Below are positions 17,057 through 26,147 of a DNA stretch of 64,000 bases, piece by piece (position 1 is the stretch's first letter; every line of letters begins with the position of its first letter). The DNA is from UBA9676 sp963837105 (GTDB lineage Bacteria > Actinomycetota > Actinomycetes > Streptosporangiales > Streptosporangiaceae). The notes beneath the pieces are model-generated. The model did not search any database, was not told where the DNA came from, and worked only from the letters and a program-made list of their open reading frames with translations. The DNA lies in NCBI GenBank assembly GCA_963837105.1, contig CAWIMG010000035.1:1-64000 (forward strand). The letters run 5' to 3'. Both the position numbers and the translations under genes were made by a program.

Positions 17057-18862
17057 ATGGCTGGTGGCAGACTGTCAACGCTGGCGAGGGCGATGCGCGC
17101 GGAAGCGGAGCATGATTCCGGCGGCTCGGGCGCCGATGCCCAGCGGGCGGGTGCCATTTCCGGGTCTGGTGCCCAGCCCTCCTGGCCCGGTGACGAGCCC
17201 GGCTGGCCTGGCGAGGCACCTGCCCGGCCCGGCGCGGAACCCGGGCCGGCCGGGCCTGGCGTGCTCTCCCGGCGCGGGCTGCTGCGCGCCGGCGGCGCGG
17301 CTGGCATCGCGGCCGCGCTCGCGGCCTGCACGGCGCGCGGTTCCCCGGCGGGCCGGACCGGGATGGCGGGACATGCGGCCCAGGACGTGCGGGTGGCCGT
17401 GATCGGTGCGGGGCTGGCGGGCACGACCGCGGCGTACCGGCTCGCGCGGGCCGGCGTGCAGGTGCGGGTGTTCGAAGCCCGCGACCGGGTCGGCGGCCGG
17501 TGCTGGACCGCCCGCGGGTTCGCCGGCGGGCAGACCGCCGAGCATGGCGGCGAGTTCATCGACACCCGGCATGTCCACCTGCGTGGCCTCGCCGCCGAAC
17601 TCGGCCTGCCGCTCGACGACCTGTGGAAGGGGGACGCCGCCGGCGCGGTGTCACCGAACTGGCTCGGCGGGCATTATTTCCCGCAGGCCACGCTGAACGC
17701 CCAGCTGAGGCGGATCTCGGTGGCGGTCACCGCGCAGGCGCGGCAGGTGGGTGTCATTGGCGCGAATGGCAATGCGTCCGACCTGGCCTACTCCTATGGC
17801 ACGGCCACGGTGGCGGCCCGGCAGATGGACGAGCTGAATATGCGGGAATGGATCGACGAGCACGTGCCGGGCGTGCCGGCCGATGTGAAAACGTTCCTCG
17901 ATCAGACCATGAGCGGCTGGTATGGCCTGGATATGGCTGGCCTGTCCGCACTGAACTGGATCGACTTCCTTGTCATCCCCTACCCCGGCGGGGACGAGCG
18001 GTGGCACGTCAGGCACGGGAACGACCAGGTCCCCCGGCTGGCCGCACAGGCGCTGCCGGCCGGAACTGTCCAGCTCGAATCGCCGCTCCGGGCGCTGCGG
18101 AAGCGCGCCGACGGCAGCTATGAGCTCCGCTTCGGGGGCAGCGCGCCGTCCCGCCCGGTGATCGCCGATCACGTCATCCTGACGCTGCCCTGGACCACCC
18201 TGCGTGAGGTGGACCTGGATGGCGCCGGTTTCAGCCAATACCGGCTGACCGCGATCAGGGAACTGGGCATGGGCACCGATGTGAAGCTGATCTTGCAGTA
18301 CAACCGGCGGCCAGCCACCTTCAAGGTGCACGGCGCGCCGTGGAGTGGCACGGTCAACTACACCAACCCGAACTACCAGACGTGGGACAGCGCGCCCACC
18401 GAGCCGGGTACCGAGGGCCTGATCACGGTGTACGCGGGCGGCTCCGGCAGCGAGCCGTTCGCCCGGCCGGGTTATCACGCATGGGCACCGCAGGATCTCA
18501 CCACGACCGTAGTGGGCCAGATCAATGATGTCGTGCCCGGAACCGGGGACCAGTTCAATGGGAAGGCATGGCTGGACTACTGGCCCGCGGATCCCTGGAC
18601 CCGTGGCTCCTACGCCGCCTACACGCCCGGGCAGATGACGGCATACTGGGGCTATGCGGGCATACCCGAAGGCAACGTTCACTTCGCCGGCGAGCACACC
18701 TCCACCTACTCACAGGGGTTCCTGAACGGCGGAGTGGAGTCGGGCCAGCGGGCCGCGATCGAGGTGATGCTCGCCCTCGGCCTCCCCATCCCGCCCGCCA
18801 TCGCCGGGCTGCCCTATTCGCGGATTCCCGGTGAGCACATCGGCGTTGGTGACCGCTGGTGA
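17057..18862 (+). CDS. Flavin monoamine oxidase family protein, Tat lipoprotein
   Basis: An FAD-binding fold opens with VAVIGAGLAGTTAAYRLARAG and FEARDRVGGRCWT, and closes with VHFAGEHTSTYSQGFLNGGVESG, the standard ends of the amine oxidase family. These enzymes oxidise primary or secondary amines to aldehydes or imines with release of hydrogen peroxide. A Tat signal with SRRGLLRAGG and the lipobox LAAC lies at about residues 70-92. It is preceded by an unusual Pro/Gly/Trp-rich leader (PSWPGDEPGWPGE and similar). GGGAG stands 9 bases before the ATG at 17057; a GTG at 17261 would start directly at the Tat signal. It sits about 100 bases after the agmatine deiminase gene on the same strand. Confidence 0.87.
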   Translation: MAGGRLSTLARAMRAEAEHDSGGSGADAQRAGAISGSGAQPSWPGDEPGWPGEAPARPGAEPGPAGPGVLSRRGLLRAGGAAGIAAALAACTARGSPAGRTGMAGHAAQDVRVAVIGAGLAGTTAAYRLARAGVQVRVFEARDRVGGRCWTARGFAGGQTAEHGGEFIDTRHVHLRGLAAELGLPLDDLWKGDAAGAVSPNWLGGHYFPQATLNAQLRRISVAVTAQARQVGVIGANGNASDLAYSYGTATVAARQMDELNMREWIDEHVPGVPADVKTFLDQTMSGWYGLDMAGLSALNWIDFLVIPYPGGDERWHVRHGNDQVPRLAAQALPAGTVQLESPLRALRKRADGSYELRFGGSAPSRPVIADHVILTLPWTTLREVDLDGAGFSQYRLTAIRELGMGTDVKLILQYNRRPATFKVHGAPWSGTVNYTNPNYQTWDSAPTEPGTEGLITVYAGGSGSEPFARPGYHAWAPQDLTTTVVGQINDVVPGTGDQFNGKAWLDYWPADPWTRGSYAAYTPGQMTAYWGYAGIPEGNVHFAGEHTSTYSQGFLNGGVESGQRAAIEVMLALGLPIPPAIAGLPYSRIPGEHIGVGDRW

Positions 18863-18914
18863 CTCGGGCGTGGCCGGCCAGCAGGCCGGGCCGGGTGCCC
18901 ATGGCGGGCTGTGC

Positions 18915-19697
18915 TCAGGAAACGCCGGCCGGCGGGCGTGGCATGACTGGGGCCCCGGCGGGTGCGGCACGGGCGTAGCTCTGGGCGAACCGGCGCAGGA
19001 TGGCCGGCGGGTGGGTGACGTCGCTGCGGTGGGCCTGCGCCTTGAGCTCGCCGGCCTGCTCGGGCTCGAAGTAGCCGGCGTGCTTGTAGACCTCGATCCG
19101 GGTGCACAGGGCGGCCGCGTCCAGTTCGGGGTGGAACTGGGTGGCATAGATGGCTGAGCCGATGCGGAACGCCTGCACCGGGCAGGCAGGTGAGCTGGCG
19201 AGCAGGACCGCGTGCCGGGGCAGCCTGCTGACCGCCTCTTTGTGGCCGACGAACGCATCAAAGGTGGCGGGCAGCCCGCACAGCAGCGGATCCTGCTGGC
19301 CTTCGCGGGTCAACGTCACCGGGACCGCGCCGATCGGTTCGGCGTACCGCCGGTCGATGACCGCCCCCTGATGGCTGCCGAGGGTCCCGATGCCGTAGCA
19401 GGCCCCCAGGAATGGGAAGTCGGCCCTGATTGCCTTGTCGAGGAGTCCCCGCAGGTCCGCCTCGATCCGCCGCTGTACTGGCGATTTCGAGCCCTCGGGA
19501 TCGCTGGCCGTGAACGGCCCGCCGCCAAGGAAGATCCCCGACCAGTCCGCCAGGTCGATGTGGCCGAGCGGCTGCTGCTCCAGCCGGCAGCGGTGCAGGT
19601 CGCGCTCGTGCAGCCCGGTGCAGGCCAGGAACGATTCGTACTCGTTGTCCGCGGCGGCGTTATCGGCGCGGACGGCCAGCAGCAGGAACGGCTTCAC
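18915..19697 (-). CDS. Class I glutamine amidotransferase-like protein
   Basis: The 260-residue product begins at a GTG (19697) giving M-KPFLLLAVRAD, which fits relatives annotated as GMP-synthase-like amidotransferases. The triad is visible: Cys in FLGACYGIG and His and Glu in ATQFHPEL. It also has the loop IFLGGGPF near the N-terminus. Such stand-alone domains release ammonia from glutamine or hydrolyse gamma-glutamyl bonds; no synthetase partner lies next to it. An open extension upstream to 19835 overlaps the end of the helicase gene and is unlikely to be used. It follows the helicase gene by about 75 bases on the same strand. Confidence 0.8.
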   Translation of the reverse strand: MKPFLLLAVRADNAAADNEYESFLACTGLHERDLHRCRLEQQPLGHIDLADWSGIFLGGGPFTASDPEGSKSPVQRRIEADLRGLLDKAIRADFPFLGACYGIGTLGSHQGAVIDRRYAEPIGAVPVTLTREGQQDPLLCGLPATFDAFVGHKEAVSRLPRHAVLLASSPACPVQAFRIGSAIYATQFHPELDAAALCTRIEVYKHAGYFEPEQAGELKAQAHRSDVTHPPAILRRFAQSYARAAPAGAPVMPRPPAGVS

Positions 19698-19773
19698 AAG
19701 ATTCACCCTAGTAAGTTCTGGCGCCCGGCTCAGCCAGATGTGGCGGCATGCGCGCGGCCGGGCAGTCGTGCGA

Positions 19774-22700
19774 TCACGACAGCAGGGCACGGATGTCGTC
19801 GGCACCAAGGGTGGCGCCGAACACGTTGCCGTCATCCATGACGCTGGAGAATAGCCTGGCCTTTCTGGCCTTCAGCGCCATGACCTTTTCCTCGATCGTG
19901 TCCCTGGCGACCAGGCGGTAGACCATGACATTCCGGTTCTGACCGATCCGGTGGGCACGATCGACCGCCTGGTCCTCGGTCGCTGGGTTCCACCATGGGT
20001 CAAGCAGGAAGCAGTAATCGGCCTCGGTGAGGTTCAGCCCGAACCCGCCTGCCTTGAGGCTGATCAAGAAGACCGGCGCGGTCCCTTCTTTGAAGCGCTG
20101 GATCACCGCGGCCCGGTCGCGTGTGCTGCCGTCGAGGTAGCAGTACGCAATGCCCTCGGCCTCCAGCCGCTGGCGGACCTTGCCAAGGAAGCCGGTGAAC
20201 TGGCTGAACACCAGGGCGCGGTGACCGCCACCGGTCGCCTCGTGCAGATGCCTCACGAGGTCATCGATCTTGCTGGAGGCCAGGCCGGCATGAGCTTCGT
20301 CGACCAGCCCAGCATGCAGGCTCAGCTGGCGCAGCAAGGTCAGCGAGCGGAAGATCGTGAACCGGTTGGAGTCCATGTCGTCAATCAGGCCGAGGATCTT
20401 CTGCCGCTCCCGCTGCAACCGCGTCTGATAGACCTTGCGGTGCTGGGGGTGCAGATCGACCTCCAGCACCTGTTCCTGCTTCGCCGGCAGCTCGGGCGCT
20501 ACCTGTTCCTTCGTGCGGCGCCGGATGAGCGGTTTGATCCGCCGCTGGAGTTGTGCCACGCGCTCGGAGTCGCCCGCCCGCTCGACCGGCCGGGCGTAAT
20601 AGTCGCGGAACCGGTCCGGGCTCGGGAACAGCCCGGGAGCCGTGATAGATAGCAGTGACCACAGTTCCATCAGGTTGTTTTCGAGCGGCGTGCCCGTGAT
20701 CGCAATCTTGACCGGGGCGGCCAGGCGGCGGGCGCACTGGTAGACCTTCGACTGGCGGTTCTTGACCTGCTGCGCCTCATCCAGCAGGAGCCCGGACCAG
20801 CCCAGCTCGGCGTAGGCCGGGTAGTCGATGCGCAGCAGCGTGTAGGACGTGACGACAGCATCGGCGCCATCGGCGAGTTCACTGAGGCCTTGGCCGAGGC
20901 GGGCCACAGTGCCGGATACCGGCACGACTGTCAGCTCGGGGGTGAACCGCGCGGCCTCGCTGGCCCAGTTCGCCACCACGCTGGTGGGGGCAACAATCAG
21001 GAAAGGCCCGGCTGCCGGATCATGCTGCCTGGCGTGGCTGATGAGGGAGAGGCACTGAAGTGTCTTGCCGAGGCCCATGTCGTCGGCGAGGATCCCGCCG
21101 AGCCGGTGCTGCCACAGGAACGCGAGCCAGCCGAACCCGTCCTGCTGGTAGGGGCGCAGCCGCGCCCGCAGCCCCGCTGGTGGCTCGGTGTGACCGTCGT
21201 GGCCGGCTGACAGCAGGCCCTGGACCTGCTCCCGCCACGCGGCTGCCTGGTGCCCGATCACCCCCAGCGCGACCAGTTCCTCCCAGAAGCCAGCCTGGTA
21301 CCGGCTGATCCGCAGCGGCCCGGCCTGGGAATCCTGAAGCGCGCGGGCCTCCTCGATGAGCCGGGCAAGCGCCCTCAGTTCCGGTTTGTCCAGCGAGAAG
21401 TAGGCGCCGTCGGGGAGCAGCAAGTGCGGCTCGCCCCGGTTGAGCGCCAGGAAAATATCGAGAAACGGAACCGGGTGTCCCTCCACGGTGATCGTGACGC
21501 CAAGGTCGAACCAGTCGGTGTTCCCCGCCACCTCATCGGCGGATACCGCGATCCGCAGCGAATCCCCGGCATCGTGGTAGTCAGCAGGCTCGCCCTCAAG
21601 CTCAACGGTCAGCCCGGGCTGATCGGCCAGGAGCGGCAGCAATTCGGTGGTGAACCGCATCGTTTCGATGCCGCTCAGGCGGGCATGCGGGGCAGGCGCG
21701 GGCAGCGGCGCGCCAGGCCCGTTCCCGCCCCGGGTAGGCAGCCCGTACCGGTCCAGCGGCAGGTCCACCAGTCCGGCCAGCAGTGCCCGCTCGGCGGCCA
21801 GATCCCGGTACCCGGCATCCGGTCCGCCTGCCGCCAGCGACTCGCGCAGCTGGGAGTCACCGACCTGGTAGGCCCATTCCCAGCTGAGGTCGAGCTCATG
21901 ACCGCTGGCGTAGCGGGCCCGCAGCACCAGGCCGGGCCCGGAGATGGCGGGTGGGGTGAAGGACCCGTCGGAGGACGTCACCGCCACGGTCCGGTGCAGC
22001 CGTGGGTAGTAGCGCTCCCGGAACCGCGGCTCCTCGGCGGCGGGCACGATCAGCGGGCCGGCTCCCAGCGCCATCCGCTGCAGCGGCGGCGGCACCGGCC
22101 GCCCGAGCCTGGCCAGCCGGAACCGCCAGCTTCCGGGCTCTCCGCTGGCCGCCTGGCCGGGGGCGGTGCACACCGCGCCATGCCCCTCGGCCCCGATGAA
22201 CGCCACCGGCACTGCCGGTTCCCCATCCCGGCCGCGGAGCACCGGAACGATCTGCAGCCCTCCGGTAGCGTCGCGCGTCACGTCCAGGCAGAACTCAGCC
22301 TTCTCGTACCCGCCCAGCGCGCCGCGCTTGCCCGGGTACACCAGCAGCACCCCGGCCTCCCCCGCCTCGTCCAGCAGTGGCCAGAGCTGGCGCGAGCCGA
22401 TCGAGGAAAGCTCGATCGACCGGTCGTCGCCGTAGTGATAGCCGCCATAGCCGTCGCGGCGGCCACCGGCTTGATAGAGCGCGTACAGTTCCTGCAGCAG
22501 CAGCACCTGCTGTTCGCTGTATTCGCGGTAAAAGCGCAGCGTATCCAGCCTGCCCCAGCTCAGGCCGCTGCCGACCCAGCCCCCGTTCCTGCCAGGCCGG
22601 ACCACCCGGGCAAGTAGCCGCAGCGGCGTCTGCCCCAGTCCGGGCCGGCCCACGCGGGCCTGGGCTGAGCCGCCGCTCAGCGCGAGTTCGACGGCTAGCG

Positions 22701-23097
22701 GCGTCGTGCCAGGGTGCGCGGACCTGTCCGGGTCCAGCAGCGATTCCAGCGACTGCTCCCAGGCGGCTGGCCGCGGGCCCGGCGGCCGGGGTGCCTGGGC
22801 GGATCCGGGTGTCAGGACCGTCAGGACCAGCGCGATGACGTGCTTGCAGTTGAACCCGACCGGGCAGCTGCACTCACCCGCTACGAACGTGGCGGGCGGC
22901 CCGCCGGCTGGCGAGAAGAACGCGGCAGCCTGGTAGACGCTGGCGCCATGGCCGCGCACTATCCCACGCAGTGCATGGTCTTCCGGGTCCCACGCCGTCT
23001 GCAAAACCGCTCCGAGGCGCGCGTACTCGGCACCCCGCACGTAGCTGCCTCCGCCAGTGGCCCGGCGCAGGCTGGCAAGATCGAACTCCAGCGGCAT
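19774..23097 (-). CDS. SWIM zinc-finger SNF2-family helicase
   Basis: The protein of about 1107 residues has an N-terminal SWIM zinc motif (CSCPVGFNCKHVIA, about residues 76-90), a long middle region, and a C-terminal SNF2/Rad54-type motor. Motor motifs: motif I ADDMGLGKTLQ, motif II LLLDEAQQVKN, motif III ITGTPLENN, motif V GGFGLNLTEADY and motif VI DQAVDRAHRIGQ. SNF2 motors move along double-stranded DNA and remodel bound proteins; bacterial SWIM-SNF2 proteins of this length are common in actinomycetes, but their role is little known. The ATG at 23097 gives the start MPLEFDLASL; the frame is open to 23238 but that part is low in conservation-like features. It is the longest intact gene in the window. 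Confidence 0.9.
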   Translation of the reverse strand: MPLEFDLASLRRATGGGSYVRGAEYARLGAVLQTAWDPEDHALRGIVRGHGASVYQAAAFFSPAGGPPATFVAGECSCPVGFNCKHVIALVLTVLTPGSAQAPRPPGPRPAAWEQSLESLLDPDRSAHPGTTPLAVELALSGGSAQARVGRPGLGQTPLRLLARVVRPGRNGGWVGSGLSWGRLDTLRFYREYSEQQVLLLQELYALYQAGGRRDGYGGYHYGDDRSIELSSIGSRQLWPLLDEAGEAGVLLVYPGKRGALGGYEKAEFCLDVTRDATGGLQIVPVLRGRDGEPAVPVAFIGAEGHGAVCTAPGQAASGEPGSWRFRLARLGRPVPPPLQRMALGAGPLIVPAAEEPRFRERYYPRLHRTVAVTSSDGSFTPPAISGPGLVLRARYASGHELDLSWEWAYQVGDSQLRESLAAGGPDAGYRDLAAERALLAGLVDLPLDRYGLPTRGGNGPGAPLPAPAPHARLSGIETMRFTTELLPLLADQPGLTVELEGEPADYHDAGDSLRIAVSADEVAGNTDWFDLGVTITVEGHPVPFLDIFLALNRGEPHLLLPDGAYFSLDKPELRALARLIEEARALQDSQAGPLRISRYQAGFWEELVALGVIGHQAAAWREQVQGLLSAGHDGHTEPPAGLRARLRPYQQDGFGWLAFLWQHRLGGILADDMGLGKTLQCLSLISHARQHDPAAGPFLIVAPTSVVANWASEAARFTPELTVVPVSGTVARLGQGLSELADGADAVVTSYTLLRIDYPAYAELGWSGLLLDEAQQVKNRQSKVYQCARRLAAPVKIAITGTPLENNLMELWSLLSITAPGLFPSPDRFRDYYARPVERAGDSERVAQLQRRIKPLIRRRTKEQVAPELPAKQEQVLEVDLHPQHRKVYQTRLQRERQKILGLIDDMDSNRFTIFRSLTLLRQLSLHAGLVDEAHAGLASSKIDDLVRHLHEATGGGHRALVFSQFTGFLGKVRQRLEAEGIAYCYLDGSTRDRAAVIQRFKEGTAPVFLISLKAGGFGLNLTEADYCFLLDPWWNPATEDQAVDRAHRIGQNRNVMVYRLVARDTIEEKVMALKARKARLFSSVMDDGNVFGATLGADDIRALLS

Positions 23098-23312
23098 GAC
23101 CTGTCGCACGCCGGGACGATATCGGCTGGCACCGTCATTTCGCGCCCAACACGCGAGATCCCCGGGAAGTCCTGGCGGGCGTTGGCATCGAAGCGCTCGG
23201 CAGGGATGACGTGAAGCACATCGGCGAGCCGCTGGCACGGGCTGGTCCGGCGGCGCGCGAACAGCTCATATGAAGCTCTGCCGGAAGCCCGCGGACCCCG
23301 GAGCCGCTCGCG

Positions 23313-25313
23313 TTAATGGCCATCGCGCGGGTAACGGCGTTTCCACGCGCACTCGCGGATGAGTATCCCGTCGCGGCGCAGTTCCCGGTGGTAGGAGTAC
23401 CGCAGCGATTCCGCGTCGCCGTCGAGGTCCAGGACCGACGTGAAAATCAGCAGCCGGCCGTCCAGGTGGATCTCGGTGCGGGCCTCGCCGTGTGCCGAAG
23501 CACCGGCAGGCCGCGCGTCGTGCACCGAGTAGCGCAGGTACTCCTCGTCCACCATCCGGCCCCAGGGAAATTCGGTACCGGTGCTGCCCCGCCACCAGAT
23601 CGCGCTGGCCCCGGTGTCGTCGCGCTCCAGGGTCCAGCGCACCGGGAGCATCTCGCCCCAGGACCGGACACCGGGCGGGTGATCCTCGGGTGCGGGCTGG
23701 GCGAACACCGGCGCGGGCCGGTCCGCGGCCGGAACCACCGGCAGCACCAGCCGGGTCCCGGCCGGGCCCAGCCGGACCGTGGCGGTGGCGGGGTACGGCG
23801 TCGGCCAGATCATCGGCCACATCGCGTTGCTCAGCGCGAGCCGGATCCGGTGGCCGCGCGGAAAGACCCAGGAGGTGACATGCAGTTCCAGCGGCAGGGC
23901 CGCCGGGACCGGGCCGGCCGGAACATCCCGGTCCGCCGGGGCGGGCCGGGCGGGGAGGGTGCTTGCCGCCAGCGAGCCGCGGTCGCGATGTGGATCCGGA
24001 CGTCCCGCCCGGCCTCCCCCGGTCACCAGGGTGACCGTGCCGTCCGGAGCCACGTCGCACAGACGGCCGAACCAGTTGAGGGGTTCCGCGTCGGGGCTGC
24101 CGTGCAATTCCACCAGCGGGAAGCCGAGGATCTCTACCTCCTCGGCCAGCGGCGGGGTATCGAAAATCAGGCCGAACGCGTCCGTGCCCCGCTGGTCCAC
24201 GGTCAGCTCGCCCCACCAGTGGCCGGCCTCCACCCCCGCCGACGGCACGTACCGCAGCGCGGCCGAGCCGTCCGGGGGTGGATCGGCCGCGAGGGTCCGC
24301 TCCGGGCCGCAGTACCAGGCCCGGTACGTGGTCCGCGCGGGCGGGAATTCGGCCTCGGTCCGCCAGTGGCCGGGGATCTCCGCCAGGTCCGGGTCCGGGG
24401 GGTGCCAGTGCCTGATGTAGGCCGTGACCGGCGGCTCGGACATGATCCCGTTCGGGACGCCCTTCAGCCAGTGATCCCACCAGCGGACAGCGTCGGCGCG
24501 CCATTCGACAGCCGGCCCGGGCACCGCGTTATGCGGGAAGGTATGGTTCCACGGTCCAATCATGATCTTGACCGGGGCAGGCACGGCGGCGAGCATCCGG
24601 GGCACTGAGTCCCGGTATCCGTCGTACCAGCCACCGATCAGGAACGCCGGGATCCGCAGCCGGCCGTAGTCCGGCCGCAGTGAGGCACGCTGCCAGTAGG
24701 GGCCGTCCTGCTGCCTGGCCAGCCAGGTCGCGAGCCACGGCTCGCGGTCGAACCTGGCGGCCAGGGTTGCCTCGTCAAGCGGGAAGCCCGGGGCGGGTGG
24801 CAGGGCGTTCAGGTGGTCGATCATCAACGCGTACTCATCGAGGTGCAGCAGCCCGTCGATGTAGTGCACGTCGTCGTGGAAGAGGTCGTCGGAGGCATCC
24901 ACCGCGATGATCGCCCTGAGCGCCGGTGGCTGGCGCACCGCGACCTGGATCGCGTTGAAGCCGCCCCACGAGATGCCCCACATCCCGACCGCACCGGTGC
25001 ACCACGACTGGGCCGCCAGCCAGGCGATCACGTCCTCCGCGTCGCGCTGCTCCTGCTCGGTGTACTCGCCCTCGGGCAGGTCGCCGCCGCTGCTGCCGGT
25101 GCCGCGGATGTCCACCCTGGCGCCCGCGTAGCCGTGGGCGGCCAGGTAGGAGTAGAGCTCGTAGTCCCGGGCGAGCATCGCATCGTCCTTGCGGTACGGC
25201 AGGTACTCAAGCAGCGCCGGGACGGCGGCAGTGTCCCGCTGGGCGGGCAGGTAGAGCGTCGCCGCGAGTTCGGTGCCGTCCCGCATGGGGATCCGGGCCT
25301 CACGGACCGTCAT
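23313..25313 (-). CDS. CocE/NonD family alpha/beta hydrolase
   Basis: This family hydrolyses esters or the amide bonds of X-Pro dipeptides and beta-lactam-like substrates. The opening MTVREARIPMRDGTELAATLYLP is typical. The nucleophile is Ser in GMWGISWGGF, with RGTGSSGG earlier; Asp in GGWYDGYRDS and His in GPWNHTFP complete the triad. The C-terminal jelly-roll domain (X-Pro peptidase type, from about ADRPAPVF) is present and the total of about 666 residues is the usual length. A GTG at 25331 overlaps the TetR stop, so either start leaves the gene tightly coupled to the TetR gene upstream. It probably belongs to the same regulon as the divergent FAD/Rieske genes. Confidence 0.9.
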   Translation of the reverse strand: MTVREARIPMRDGTELAATLYLPAQRDTAAVPALLEYLPYRKDDAMLARDYELYSYLAAHGYAGARVDIRGTGSSGGDLPEGEYTEQEQRDAEDVIAWLAAQSWCTGAVGMWGISWGGFNAIQVAVRQPPALRAIIAVDASDDLFHDDVHYIDGLLHLDEYALMIDHLNALPPAPGFPLDEATLAARFDREPWLATWLARQQDGPYWQRASLRPDYGRLRIPAFLIGGWYDGYRDSVPRMLAAVPAPVKIMIGPWNHTFPHNAVPGPAVEWRADAVRWWDHWLKGVPNGIMSEPPVTAYIRHWHPPDPDLAEIPGHWRTEAEFPPARTTYRAWYCGPERTLAADPPPDGSAALRYVPSAGVEAGHWWGELTVDQRGTDAFGLIFDTPPLAEEVEILGFPLVELHGSPDAEPLNWFGRLCDVAPDGTVTLVTGGGRAGRPDPHRDRGSLAASTLPARPAPADRDVPAGPVPAALPLELHVTSWVFPRGHRIRLALSNAMWPMIWPTPYPATATVRLGPAGTRLVLPVVPAADRPAPVFAQPAPEDHPPGVRSWGEMLPVRWTLERDDTGASAIWWRGSTGTEFPWGRMVDEEYLRYSVHDARPAGASAHGEARTEIHLDGRLLIFTSVLDLDGDAESLRYSYHRELRRDGILIRECAWKRRYPRDGH

Positions 25314-25327
25314 GTGCCCACCCGCGG

Positions 25328-26005
25328 TCACCGGTGCCGTCCCCCGCCGGGCGCCGGGCCCGCTCCGATAGCGCCGCGCAGCAGTTCCACGAACTGCTGC
25401 ACCCGCAGGTCCCGCACCTGCGGGGAGGGGGCCGCGGAGCCGAAAAGCCCAGGGTCGAGTTCCTCGGTCACGATCGCGTCCTGGCAGCGGTCCATCAGCC
25501 AGTCCACCAGCGACACGACCATCTTGGCGTCGATGTCACGGCGGATTTCGCCCCGGTCGATGCCGAACTGCACGAACGCCTGGGTGCCGTAGGGGTCCTC
25601 ACGCAGCAGGAACTGGGTGATCTCGCGCCGCAGCGGCAGGCTGGAGCAGTAGTTGCCGAGCAGTGTCACCCGGTACGGGACCCAGTCCTCGTGGACCAGG
25701 TGCGGGGTGCGGTCCAGCCAGTACCTGATGACCTCGAAAAAGCCCTGTTCGCGTATGTCCGGCGGCGCCGCCAGATAGCTGCTGAAAGTACGGGCCGCGG
25801 CCTGGTAGGCGGCCAGGAACAGCCCGGCCTTGCTGGTGAAATAGCCGAACACCGCGCCCTTGGCCACGCCGGCTTCCCGCGCGATCTCGTCGATCCGCGC
25901 GCCCTCATACCCGAGTTCGGCGAAGTGCCGCATCGCCACCACGACGATCCGCTCCTGCCTGGCCAGCTGGCGGGCGGGCGCCCGGACCGGCCCGGGTGCC
26001 ACCAC
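25328..26005 (-). CDS. TetR-family transcriptional regulator
   Basis: The DNA-binding domain reads QERIVVVAMRHFAELGYEGARIDEIAREAGVAKGAVFGYFTSKAGLF (given in pieces: AMRHFAELGYEGARIDEIAR, AGVAKGAVFGYFTSK), a textbook TetR helix-turn-helix. The ligand-binding half follows for a total of about 225 residues. The best start is the GTG at 26005 or 26002; longer in-frame extensions run through the operator and into the divergent gene and are unlikely. Two identical-type palindromes at 26033-26045 and 26131-26145 in the divergent promoter are its probable binding sites. It should repress itself with the CocE hydrolase and, on the other strand, the oxidoreductase/Rieske operon until the substrate is present. 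Confidence 0.9.
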   Translation of the reverse strand: MVAPGPVRAPARQLARQERIVVVAMRHFAELGYEGARIDEIAREAGVAKGAVFGYFTSKAGLFLAAYQAAARTFSSYLAAPPDIREQGFFEVIRYWLDRTPHLVHEDWVPYRVTLLGNYCSSLPLRREITQFLLREDPYGTQAFVQFGIDRGEIRRDIDAKMVVSLVDWLMDRCQDAIVTEELDPGLFGSAAPSPQVRDLRVQQFVELLRGAIGAGPAPGGGRHR

Positions 26006-26032
26006 GCCGGGCCGCCAGCGGAGCCCATCGTT

Positions 26033-26045
26033 TGACTGAGAGTCA
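26033..26045. promoter_or_regulatory. Palindromic operator, TetR-proximal copy
   Basis: TGACT-GAG-AGTCA, a perfect 5-bp inverted repeat with a 3-base centre. It lies 28 bases upstream of the TetR start and matches the second copy at 26131 in 12 of 13 positions. Confidence 0.75.
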
Positions 26046-26077
26046 TAAATCGCCTCGTGCGCGGCTGGGTCAGAACA

Positions 26078-26109
26078 TTGACATTTTCCAGGCAATCTAA
26101 TCATGCTAT
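26078..26109 (+). promoter_or_regulatory. Probable promoter for the oxidoreductase/Rieske operon
   Basis: A perfect -35 element TTGACA (26078-26083) stands in an AT-rich pocket unlike its surroundings. The -10 is less sure: CATGCT or GCTATT at about 26102-26109, 18-20 bases on. The second operator lies just downstream, well placed to block the polymerase. Confidence 0.4.
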
Positions 26110-26130
26110 TGCGGAGTAGACGCACCTTAA

Positions 26131-26145
26131 CTGACTGAAAGTCAG
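26131..26145. promoter_or_regulatory. Palindromic operator, oxidoreductase-proximal copy
   Basis: CTGACT-GAA-AGTCAG, a perfect 6-bp inverted repeat ending 2 bases before the ATG at 26148, so it covers the leader and ribosome site. It shares TGACTGANAGTCA with the copy at 26033, 98 bases away. Confidence 0.8.
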
Positions 26146-26147
26146 AG

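Noticed and set aside
19698..19835. Upstream part of the amidotransferase reading frame
   Set aside because: It overlaps the end of the helicase gene and is Arg/Pro-rich; the family start fits the GTG at 19697.
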